Source of the DNA: JAUVIB01 sp964424545
Lineage (GTDB): Bacteria; Calditrichota; Calditrichia; Calditrichales; Calditrichaceae
Length of the DNA stretch: 14,815 bases
Direction of reading: 5' to 3'
Assembly (NCBI GenBank): GCA_964424545.1
Contig: CAYRJN010000094.1
Coordinates: 1 to 14,815, forward strand
The translations under genes were made by a program, and so were the position numbers. Numbering within the stretch: the stretch's first letter is position 1; each line of letters opens with the position of its first letter. The notes beneath the pieces are model-generated. The model had not been told where the DNA came from. It saw only the letters and a list, made by a program, of their open reading frames with translations, and did no database searches. Positions 1-6,286 of this stretch are shown here, one piece after another.

Positions 1-519
1 TTTTATTTTTGAGATATTTTGTAGCGCATATCTGAACGGCAACGGAACATCACGATAAAATATCGGCGCCTTTACAGAATCCTTAGAGAATGAAATAATA
101 ACGCTGGATGTGGAGATTAGTGTCTTGTCATTTATTCCGCTAATGGACACTTTTATTTTTTTACCCATTGAAGCATTTTTTAACGCTTCCCATTGAAGCG
201 AATCCGCTTTCCAGCTGGTGTTATCGCTAAAATCGGTGATAAATTGTTTTTTTCCTTCCGTATCGACAACAATAAACCATCTTTTTATGTTTGGATCGGA
301 TTTTTCCCAAATAAATGTAGGAGGAATAAAGTCCGGAGGAAAAACCGTATTATTTTGGGGGTATTTTATAGTTAGCTCGTTTGGAATTTCCTTTTTTTTA
401 TTCCATTGTTCAATTATTTTTTCATCCGTGGATTGGCAAGCAAACATTTGTATCGTTATTAGAATAGAGAAGAGATAAAATATTATATTTTTAATTTCTG
501 CATGGCCATCTTTTTTCAT
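1..519 (-). CDS. Lipoprotein, probable PD40/TolB-like beta-propeller protein, N-terminal part only
   Basis: This leftward reading frame of 173 codons is open to the left edge, so the C-terminus is missing. The start ATG (517-519) has a strong GGAGG site at 530-534. The N-terminus is a lipoprotein signal: a hydrophobic stretch (LFSILITIQMFAC) ending in a lipobox-like MFA/C. The mature part begins with low-complexity polar residues, then YPQNNTVFPPDFIPP followed by a Trp-rich stretch, and later APIFYRDVPLPF. From memory, this layout (a YP.N...FPP..PPTF.W block and a FYR.V.LPF block) precedes the beta-propeller in bacterial PD40/WD40-like proteins, many of which carry a CxxCH site further on. 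That region lies outside the window. It is probably the second gene of an operon with the chorismatase-like gene 39 nt upstream. The membrane anchor is clear; the family call is from recall and the function is unknown. Confidence 0.65.
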   Translation of the reverse strand, partial: MKKDGHAEIKNIIFYLFSILITIQMFACQSTDEKIIEQWNKKKEIPNELTIKYPQNNTVFPPDFIPPTFIWEKSDPNIKRWFIVVDTEGKKQFITDFSDNTSWKADSLQWEALKNASMGKKIKVSISGINDKTLISTSSVIISFSKDSVKAPIFYRDVPLPFRYALQNISKIK

Positions 520-558
520 CTGTTATCATCCTCCATATATTAATGTAATATAAAGTTT

Positions 559-1740
559 TTAAAAAATCGCTTTTCCTTCAATTTCAACCAGCAAATTATC
601 TCTACATATTTCGGCAATTAAATATAAAGTTGGAACCTTCGGAAAATATTTATTACATAGTTCTGCTACTTTATTAAAATCGCGTTTATTATTTATATAA
701 ACTCTTAAAAAACATAATTTTATTGAATCATTTGTTACCTCAGCGCCATTTTTCCTTAAATTATCAATACTGATAAGTTCTTTAATATTCTCAATAGTAG
801 CAATGGTTTGTCCTTCAATTTCATTTCGCTCGATCGTTTCTTGTCCTCTTATTGCCGCTGTACCCGAAATATAAATTTCTCCTGCATAATGATTGGAAAC
901 TACTTTTGCCCGCTCAAATTTTGGCGACGTTTTTTTGTTATTACTTCCTATTAGTACCGTTTTTCCATATAAATGAGCGTCTATTTGCATAGGATTTTTA
1001 ATCGAATGGACGGAAATTTGTTTACTTGACGATGCTGCAATAAAATCGATTGAAACACCTCCAACATCCATACCGATGCCGGTTGCTGCGGGATAACCAT
1101 TTGTAAAATGCCCGCTGTGTAAGTAATATTTCGATCTAACGTCATTAAAAATTTGATAATTTTGAATTAGTCTACCATTATTTGCAGAGACAGTATGAAT
1201 TCTTTCTATATAATTCCATTGGCGAATTACAGATGAAAAATCTAAATTTTCACAGGATAGAATATTACTCATTTTTTCAAATGCAATTTCCGACTGTTTT
1301 TGAATATCGTTTGTTTTTTCAAGCGATGTAATCCCGCAAGCAAAAATCTCTATATAGTCATTAACGCGTACAATTTTATAGTTTATATTATCAAAGGATT
1401 TATCCTCAATTTTTATATCGTTATCTAACGCAATAGTTACTTCTATGGCAATTTCCGCGCCGTTTGCAGGCGCTTGAGATACCATTCCAGTAGGCGGAAT
1501 ATCATTGGAATAATAGCCTTCTAATATATTTTGAAGTATTCCTTTCCTTTCTAAAAATTGATCATGATTTTCAACTTTTAAAAAGATATTTTGTTTTAAA
1601 ATATGATGAGAATTAACTTTTAGTTCAACTAATTTTTTTGTTAAATCCGCTAAACAACTTGTAGCCTGCTTATTTACGCTATTACCTTTTTCCGGCAAAA
1701 ATGATATTACAGTTTTTTTTACTTCACTTAGGTTGTTCAT
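559..1740 (-). CDS. Chorismatase-like protein (FkbO/Hyg5/XanB2 type, Rid/YjgF superfamily)
   Basis: A 393-residue cytosolic protein with no signal peptide. Two Rid-like halves can be seen. The first half includes PPTGMVSQAPANGAEIAIEV near residues 82-101 and RQWNYIERI near 173-181. The second half runs from about residue 272 (SPKFERA, then YISGTAAIRGQE at 290-301) to the end, with R380 and E388 in AEICRDNLLVEIEG, placed like the Arg and Glu of RidA proteins. YPAATGIGM (216-224) is also typical. FkbO, Hyg5 and XanB2 are full-length (about 340-400 aa) relatives that hydrolyse chorismate to dihydroxycyclohexadiene- or hydroxybenzoate-type products. The length and the SGTA/SP.F.RA motifs fit them better than the 130-aa RidA deaminases. 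The chorismate-binding residues were not individually confirmed, so the reaction is inferred. No clear Shine-Dalgarno site precedes the ATG. It reads away from the IS remnant and is probably co-transcribed with the TolB-like lipoprotein downstream. Confidence 0.75.
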   Translation of the reverse strand: MNNLSEVKKTVISFLPEKGNSVNKQATSCLADLTKKLVELKVNSHHILKQNIFLKVENHDQFLERKGILQNILEGYYSNDIPPTGMVSQAPANGAEIAIEVTIALDNDIKIEDKSFDNINYKIVRVNDYIEIFACGITSLEKTNDIQKQSEIAFEKMSNILSCENLDFSSVIRQWNYIERIHTVSANNGRLIQNYQIFNDVRSKYYLHSGHFTNGYPAATGIGMDVGGVSIDFIAASSSKQISVHSIKNPMQIDAHLYGKTVLIGSNNKKTSPKFERAKVVSNHYAGEIYISGTAAIRGQETIERNEIEGQTIATIENIKELISIDNLRKNGAEVTNDSIKLCFLRVYINNKRDFNKVAELCNKYFPKVPTLYLIAEICRDNLLVEIEGKAIF

Positions 1741-1986
1741 AATTATATTACTAAAATTTACTTTCCGTTACGTTAAACTGAAAATATACATATAAAAAAT
1801 TATGTAAAATTATATTTGATGTATCATTTTTATATTTTACTATTACCCTCTTATCTCTTCCAAAACTGAGCGATTTATTTTAAATTGAAGATATTTTGAC
1901 AAAATTTTCCAATTTATTTTAAACAAAGATCGATCATTTTTCATTTTTTGCAAGTCAACACAGGAAAAATACCGAAATCATTAAAG
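1741..1986. other. AT-rich intergenic stretch with a 12-bp direct repeat
   Basis: No gene is visible here. It separates the start of the leftward chorismatase-like gene from the decayed transposase and should hold that gene's promoter, but I could not pick one with acceptable spacing. The sequence ATTTATTTTAAA occurs twice in direct orientation, at 1873-1884 and 1912-1923. Between the copies lies a perfect TTGACA (1896-1901) facing right, away from any intact gene. Such matches are expected fairly often in DNA this AT-rich. Confidence 0.3.
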
Positions 1987-2999
1987 TTATGTATTTTTAA
2001 TATTTTCGTAGTTTTGGACAGGTCTCCTCACCGTTTTTATTATTCGTTTTTTATTTGCAATAAGCGTCAGCTTCATTGCCGATTCTTTTTCGTTATCCCA
2101 TAGCCATGCCGTGTTTATTATTACGCATACTCTGATTGTTCCCTATGTTCCTTTACGAAGATCAACAGTTTCTCATAATGAATCTTCACAAGAAAGTATT
2201 AACTTATCAACACGAATAAGTTGGATATGGGGTATTGCTTTACGCGGCTTCCTATCGTGACCAGACCTTTTTTTAGGAACAACAAGCTTTGATTCCTCTG
2301 TATAAATACGTCTATCGCTATGAATATCTATAACAAGATTTTGCCAAGTTTATCAATAAATTTGGAGTCATTACCACAAAAGCCGTCAGCGCTTACCCCA
2401 TTAAACTTGACTTCGTTTTCAATTGCGCTTTCAACTATCTTTAAAGCCAAGCCAAGTTTTGTTTTATGGGTCTGGTTTTCTACAGGAATTTTTACTTTTT
2501 TTATCCGCTTTTTGTCGTCAGTTCACTCACGTGGCAAATACAAGCGGGTATCTATAATAGAATATCGATCATCTTTAGCAAGGGTAGCATAAACACCAAT
2601 TGAACGTTTTCTAATTTTCCATGCCGGCCGTTCCATTGTCTTGTCACTCCTGCTGATGATTTGCCCTTCTTTGCAAAATAGCTCTCATCTATCAATAAGC
2701 ATTTATCCTATCCTTGACCGAGTTCTTTATCTGCTTCTTGCGCAATCTGTTTATTTACCGCCTTGTAATTCCAATGGGAATAGAAGGAAATTTTGCATTA
2801 CCTACCAGTAAGCATCAGGAATACATTCAACCATTCTTTTCCTTTTCCTTTTCCTTTTTCTTTTTTTAGATTGCACTAAACCGGTAATATACTGACCGCA
2901 TAGCGGAAGAAAATCAAAGACTCTTATTTTAAAATGGCTTGCATAATATATTGTAAACATAGAAATTATAGAATGTAATTCCCTTGTTAGGGGATACAT
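1987..2999 (-). pseudogene. Decayed IS701-like DDE transposase
   Basis: On the minus strand, fragments in all three frames line up as one transposase. In order they are CGQYITGLVQ...ECIPDAYW (about 2900-2805), then HWNYKAVNKQIAQEADKELG and LIDESYFAKKGKSSAGV with WNGRHGKLENVQL (about 2790-2595). After these come YATLAKDD and DTRLYLPRE (about 2590-2526), SADGFCGND (about 2395-2370), VIDIHSDRRIYTEE and LRKGT*GTIRV plus TAWLWDNEKESA (about 2335-2060). The IDES aspartate (2687-2689) and the SADGF aspartate (2385-2387) match the first two catalytic acids of IS701-family enzymes. In-frame stops occur at 2802-2804, 2708-2710 and 2523-2525, with frameshifts near 2800, 2590 and 2330, so it cannot make an active enzyme. 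An A/G-rich hexamer expansion has added KR repeats near the N-terminus. I could not find terminal inverted repeats or a target duplication, so the element's ends are unknown. The superfamily call is firm; IS701 rather than another IS4-related family is likely. Confidence 0.82.
2835..2860. repeat. Short hexanucleotide tandem repeat (TTTTCC)
   Basis: Three perfect TTTTCC units occupy 2837-2854, with partial units on both sides. On the transposase strand this reads GGAAAA repeats and encodes alternating Lys-Arg in the broken transposase. It looks like replication slippage within a dead gene rather than a functional element. Confidence 0.6.
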
Positions 3000-3217
3000 C
3001 CCATTTGATTTACTCCTTTGATAAGGTTAAAAAAATGAAAATTTATTAAAATTTTTTTTATATTGTTCCGTTTATTAAATGCATAGCCTAATATACAACA
3101 TTTTCAAATAGTTATCATCTTTTTTTTGCCGACTAACTAAGTAGAATTAAAAGAGAAATAAAAAAAGTGATTTTTCTTCATTTATTTTTGTAATTTTTGC
3201 ATATTTATCTTCCATAA

Positions 3218-3272
3218 GCTGTCATTCCCGATGCTGTATAGTCGTGATGGTAATCCAAATCTTACCATTTGC
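3218..3272. repeat. Possible member of an intergenic repeat family (weak)
   Basis: TGTCATT (3220-3226), TAATCCAA (3251-3258) and CATTTGC (3266-3272) occur in the same order after HPr at 12951-12957, 12974-12981 and 12989-12995. The last two blocks are exactly 15 nt apart in both places. The sequence between blocks is poorly conserved, so chance similarity in AT-rich DNA is not excluded. Confidence 0.2.
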
Positions 3273-3437
3273 TACATTTTGATTCCCCCGTTTATCGGAT
3301 AATGACATATTCATGATGATCGCTATGGTCTTCATTAATCAATTTGTAAAACTATGTTCTTCGCAACGCTTTGTTCTAAAGAATTCCATAGCCCAAAAAA
3401 CAGCCGAATGAATTGACTCTCTGAATTGTGGCGTTAG

Positions 3438-3453
3438 ACGCAGGAGCCTGCGT
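3438..3453. repeat. Hairpin palindrome ACGCAGG-AG-CCTGCGT
   Basis: A perfect 7-bp inverted repeat with a 2-nt loop, in a GC-rich island within AT-rich intergenic DNA, about 35 nt before the promoter candidate of the SGNH esterase. No T-run follows on either side, so it is not a typical intrinsic terminator. It could be an operator or a fragment of a short interspersed palindromic repeat. Confidence 0.45.
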
Positions 3454-3487
3454 TTCCGCCCGAACGGTATGTCATACATATGGGTAT

Positions 3488-3515
3488 TTGACCGGATTAG
3501 GAAAAGTTCTAAAAT
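3488..3515 (+). promoter_or_regulatory. Candidate sigma-70-type promoter for the SGNH esterase and following genes
   Basis: TTGACC (3488-3493) and TAAAAT (3510-3515) each match the consensus hexamers at five of six positions and are separated by 16 nt. They lie about 105 nt upstream of the first possible start codon at 3620. Based on sequence match only. Confidence 0.35.
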
Positions 3516-3619
3516 ATATTCATATCGGATTGTGGGCTATAAAAACATAAAATCATCGCTTGCCAATAATCTGGAAATTGGTTAGTTTAAGTCATCTCTT
3601 TAATAAATAACAGATATTA

Positions 3620-4735
3620 ATGTATAAGAAAGCGGATTTGAATATGAAAAATATAGCTATTTACGCTCTTTTATTCTTGCTCTCCTCCATGAGCCTCCGG
3701 ATTGAGAGCGCAGAAATCAAAAAATCGCAGGGCGTTTTGGACGCCGACGGCGAAACGGTTTGGTATGACGGTACGCTGTTGGCCATTGAAGGCAAAGGTT
3801 GGGTGAACACGGAATCTTATTATGATCGCCTGCCGGCCACAGTGGAAGGTAAGGTTACAAAATCGGTTTGGGGGCTTAGTCATAACTCGGCGGGAATGAA
3901 TCTGCGATTTATGACCGATGCTACTTCTATAAAGGTACAGTGGGTTTTGCGGAGTCATGATCTTGCTATGCCGCACATGGCCGCTACGGGCGTCAGCGGA
4001 ATCGATTTATACGGCAAACAGAAAAACGGTTCCTATCTTTTCCTGAAAAACGGCCGGCCCAAAGCCGACAGCAATCTCGTTATTTTTAAGGTTAAACCGG
4101 CATCCGAATATATTTTATATCTGCCTTTGTATAACAGTCTTAATTCGATAAAAATCGGATTGCCTAAAGAAGCGTATCTTCAAAGGCCAGACAAAGAAGT
4201 ATCGAGACTTAACAAAACGATCGTTTTTTACGGGACGTCCATCACTCAAGGAGGTTGCGCTTCGCGGCCGGGTACGGCTTTCACCAATATCGTCGGTCGT
4301 CGTCTTGATGCGCCGGTTATTAACCTCGGGTTTTCCGGCAGCGGTAAAATGGAAATGGAAATGGCCGATCTGCTTACCGAATTGAATCCCGCTGTTTATG
4401 TGTTGGATTGTCTTTGGAATATGTCGCCGCAAATGATAAACGAGCGCTTCGCGCCCTTTATACGCAAATTACGCGCGAAAAAACCGAACACGCCCATCGT
4501 GCTGGCTGAAGACAGCAATGTCTATGATATTTCTCCTACGGTTAAAGGTAAAATAGCTCATGCTCTTTATGAAAAATTACGCAAAGAGGGAATGAATGGG
4601 CTGTATTATCTGTCCAATAAAGGCATGCTGGGCGCGGATGGGGAGGGTACGGTAGACGGTTGTCATCCTACCGATTTGGGTATGATGCGTATGGCGGATG
4701 TTTTTTCGAAGTTTCTTGAACCTATTTTGCCGTAA
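3620..4735 (+). CDS. Secreted SGNH/GDSL-family esterase with N-terminal SsfX3-like domain
   Basis: The protein has 371 residues from the first ATG. A second ATG at 3644 (residue 9) gives a neater signal peptide (MKNIAIYALLFLLSSMSLRI, then ESA/E) and may be the true start; neither ATG has a strong ribosome-binding site. After the signal, residues about 35-195 form a beta-rich domain of the kind that precedes SGNH domains in SsfX3-like esterases. The hydrolase domain follows with all four blocks: YGTSITQGG with nucleophile S207, the oxyanion glycine in NLGFSGSG (235-242), N267 in DCLWNMSP, and D346/H349 in VDGCHPTDLG. The family removes acyl, commonly acetyl, groups from sugars or other small substrates. 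Export and the neighbouring acetyltransferase and sialidase-like genes suggest O-deacetylation of a glycan in the periplasm. The substrate is inferred; the fold and catalytic residues are clear. Confidence 0.85.
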   Translation: MYKKADLNMKNIAIYALLFLLSSMSLRIESAEIKKSQGVLDADGETVWYDGTLLAIEGKGWVNTESYYDRLPATVEGKVTKSVWGLSHNSAGMNLRFMTDATSIKVQWVLRSHDLAMPHMAATGVSGIDLYGKQKNGSYLFLKNGRPKADSNLVIFKVKPASEYILYLPLYNSLNSIKIGLPKEAYLQRPDKEVSRLNKTIVFYGTSITQGGCASRPGTAFTNIVGRRLDAPVINLGFSGSGKMEMEMADLLTELNPAVYVLDCLWNMSPQMINERFAPFIRKLRAKKPNTPIVLAEDSNVYDISPTVKGKIAHALYEKLRKEGMNGLYYLSNKGMLGADGEGTVDGCHPTDLGMMRMADVFSKFLEPILP

Positions 4736-4781
4736 GTTTAAACAGATGCACGGTTTAGTAGTAAATACTACGAAGCTTACG
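4731..4781. repeat. Nested inverted repeats overlapping the esterase stop codon
   Basis: CGTAAG (4731-4736) overlaps the TAA stop and pairs with CTTACG (4776-4781). Inside it, GTAGTA-AA-TACTAC (4758-4771) forms a second hairpin. There is no T-run, so a rho-independent terminator is unlikely. A strong ribosome-binding site starts 9 nt after the structure. Confidence 0.35.
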
Positions 4782-4789
4782 AAAATCAC

Positions 4790-4810
4790 GAGGAGGAAAA
4801 AATGACTTGA
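4790..4810 (+). promoter_or_regulatory. Strong ribosome-binding site leading into a two-codon reading frame
   Basis: GAGGAGG (4790-4796) lies 5 nt before an ATG (4802-4804) that is followed by ACT and then TGA (4808-4810). Read past this stop, the same frame is broken again by TAG and TAA, then runs about 19 codons to a TAA near 4906. This looks like a decayed small gene or a minimal leader ORF. It is upstream of the acetyltransferase gene, which has its own GAGGAAAA site at 4919-4926. Confidence 0.4.
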
Positions 4811-4928
4811 TATGAGTTTAACTCGTGGATAAAATAGCTCAGTAATTAAACGGATTTTAGTCCGAAGAAGAGGTTTAAGTCGAATAATGAAATACCTAAG
4901 CAATAAATTATTTAGATAGAGGAAAAAG

Positions 4929-6029
4929 ATGGAAAAGAAAAACGAACGCATCCTTTCGGTGGATGTGTTACGCGGTTTTGATATGTTTTGGCTGATCGGC
5001 GGAACGGGGCTGGCGCTTGCCGTGGTGAAGCTTTTCGGGCCGGGGGTGAGAGAAATATTCTTACCGCAGTTCGAACATTGCAAATGGGAAGGTTTTCATT
5101 TTTACGACTTGATTTTCCCGCTTTTTGAATTTGTGATGGGTATGTCCATCGTTTTTTCGTTGTCGCGGATTATCAGCGGCGGAGATAAGCAAAAAGCCTA
5201 TCGCCGCATTTTACGACGTTTTATTTTATTATGGGGATTGGGCATTCTTTATTATGGCGGTTTTAAACATGTTTGGCCGAATATCCGCATCGTGGGCGTG
5301 TTGCCGCGTTTGGCTTTTACCTATTTTATTGTTTCTATTCTGTTTTTGAATTTCAGGTTGTGCGGCCTGCTGATTATTTCCGCCTCCGTCCTGATCGGTT
5401 ATTGGATACTGCTAAGTTTTGTTCCGGTTCCGGGTGTCGGTCATCCTTCGGTTGCGCAGAACGCTCATTGGGCAAAATATATCGATGAGCTTTTTTTACC
5501 GGGCGCCAAACACGACGGTACGTGGGATAACTGCGGCATATTGGGCACTTTTCCCGCGGCGGTCAGCGCGTTGCTCGGCGTTTTTGCCTCACTTATTTTG
5601 ATTGAAAAATCGATAGACGATAAAAGACGTTTGATTTATCTTATGGGCGGTGGACTGGTCATGGTAATTTTTGGCTTTATTTGGTCCCTACAAATGCCCG
5701 TTATTAAAAAAATATGGACGCCGACTTACGTACTTGTGGCGGGCGGTTATAGTTTTATGCTGATGGGATTTTTCTATTGGATTATCGATATGCTGCATTT
5801 TAAAGAATGGACGCTGATTTTTGTTTGGATCGGCGTAAATCCCATTACCATTTATTTGGCGCGTAATATTATGGATTTTAATGATTTGGCGCGTCGTTTT
5901 GTAGGCGGGAATATCGCCGCAGCCGTCGGGAAGGATTGGGCGTATTTGCTGTTAAATATTGTTTCCGTCGCTTTGTCGTTGATTTTATTGAGGTTTTTGT
6001 TTAATCGTAAAATATTTATCAAAGTATGA
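4929..6029 (+). CDS. Integral-membrane acetyltransferase, HGSNAT / DUF5009 family
   Basis: A 366-residue polytopic protein with about ten hydrophobic segments. It opens with RILSVDVLRGFDMFW, the family's RxxSVDxxRG signature. FEHCKWEG at residues 48-55 lines up with FKHASWNG of human heparan-alpha-glucosaminide N-acetyltransferase, placing H50 at the catalytic histidine. FYDLIFPLFEFVMGMS (58-73) is the conserved segment that follows. The animal enzyme moves an acetyl group from cytosolic acetyl-CoA across the lysosomal membrane onto a terminal glucosamine. Bacterial members (DUF5009, NagX-like) usually sit near amino-sugar or glycosaminoglycan genes. The start is supported by GAGGAAAA just upstream. 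It lies between a secreted esterase and a sialidase-like lipoprotein, which suggests acetylation of a glycan in the periplasm; that role is inferred. Confidence 0.82.
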   Translation: MEKKNERILSVDVLRGFDMFWLIGGTGLALAVVKLFGPGVREIFLPQFEHCKWEGFHFYDLIFPLFEFVMGMSIVFSLSRIISGGDKQKAYRRILRRFILLWGLGILYYGGFKHVWPNIRIVGVLPRLAFTYFIVSILFLNFRLCGLLIISASVLIGYWILLSFVPVPGVGHPSVAQNAHWAKYIDELFLPGAKHDGTWDNCGILGTFPAAVSALLGVFASLILIEKSIDDKRRLIYLMGGGLVMVIFGFIWSLQMPVIKKIWTPTYVLVAGGYSFMLMGFFYWIIDMLHFKEWTLIFVWIGVNPITIYLARNIMDFNDLARRFVGGNIAAAVGKDWAYLLLNIVSVALSLILLRFLFNRKIFIKV

Positions 6030-6061
6030 TAAAAAAAATCGCGTTATTGGAAGACCATAGC

Positions 6062-6125
6062 TTCGCAAGTTGATTATAAAGAGGAGCGATCATAATTAAG
6101 TTGTCACTATCCGATTCAAGCGGAG
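6062..6125 (+). repeat. Copy A of a related intergenic sequence
   Basis: The stretch GCAAGTTGATT...AAAGAGGAGCGATC...TTGTCACTATCCG resembles the gap after HPr (about 12908-12975). Both contain a GCAA(G)TT..ATT block, an AGGAG ribosome-binding-like site, CGATC, and TTGTCA-Y-T-R-TCCG in the same order. In both copies the TTG-TCA-CTA/TTG-TCC codons read Leu-Ser-Leu-Ser in frame, with a synonymous leucine difference, which hints at coding ancestry. The alignment was made by eye. Confidence 0.35.
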
Positions 6126-6220
6126 AATCTATATATTTAGAATTTAAAGCAGATATTCTAAAAAGAAGACTAAGAAAGTTTGAACCGTATCATTTTTTTA
6201 ATTCCGAAACCAACATATAA
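6092..6220 (+). other. Possible small or decayed reading frame (about 40 aa) without an ATG
   Basis: GAGGAG (6081-6086) is followed by an open frame to a TAA at 6218-6220. The only candidate starts are ATA (6092), ATT (6095, at the best spacing) or TTG (6101). The product would contain LSLSDSSGESIYLEFKAD followed by a basic stretch ILKRRLRKFEPY, which looks more protein-like than random AT-rich DNA. It ends 3 nt before an ATG at 6224. A gene whose start codon was lost, a rare non-ATG start, and chance are all possible. No family is recognised. Confidence 0.3.
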
Positions 6221-6270
6221 TTAATGAAAACGCAGGCATTAAATGTTTTTAAGAAATCTGTAAATAATAA

Positions 6271-6279
6271 GAGGAGGAG
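6271..6279 (+). promoter_or_regulatory. Ribosome-binding site that fixes the start of the sialidase-like gene
   Basis: GAGGAGGAG ends 7 nt before the ATG at 6287. The upstream in-frame ATG at 6224 has no such site and would place 21 polar residues ahead of the lipoprotein signal, so 6287 is preferred. Confidence 0.75.
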
Positions 6280-6286
6280 TTTTGTC

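Larger units (their letters stand above)
3000..3619. other. Gene-free interval of about 620 nt between the IS remnant and the SGNH esterase
   Basis: No protein-coding gene can be supported. The longest open stretch near the right end (about 58 codons, roughly 3412-3588, plus strand) has no good start and no recognisable motif. The interval holds a possible repeat fragment (3218-3272), a 16-nt hairpin palindrome (3438-3453) and a sigma-70-like promoter candidate (3488-3515), each listed separately. It also has a weak inverted pair, TAGCCCA near 3393 and TGGGCTA near 3534. The right boundary of the decayed IS must lie somewhere in the left part, but no terminal repeat was seen. Confidence 0.4.

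Noticed and set aside
193..478. Two rightward reading frames of 60 and 86 codons
   Set aside because: They lie opposite the lipoprotein gene, which has a strong ribosome-binding site and a lipobox, and they have no motif of their own.
1873..1923. 12-bp direct repeat as a target-site duplication of the IS
   Set aside because: Both copies lie on the same side of the transposase remnant, so they cannot flank it.
2320..2592. Rightward 90-codon reading frame
   Set aside because: It is antisense to recognisable transposase sequence and shows no domain or good ribosome-binding site.
3412..3588. About 58 open codons before the SGNH esterase
   Set aside because: No plausible start with a ribosome-binding site and no recognisable motif; it overlaps the palindrome and the promoter candidate.
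4825..4900. tRNA-like string (ATAGCTCAGTAATTA, then a CGGA-TTTTAG-TCCG hairpin)
   Set aside because: The D-stem does not close, the anticodon arm has only 4 pairs and 6 loop bases, and no acceptor stem pairs, so it is not a supported tRNA.
4115..5083. Leftward reading frames of 105 and 168 codons across the esterase and acetyltransferase
   Set aside because: They are antisense to genes with full catalytic motifs, and their sequences show only antisense-type composition.
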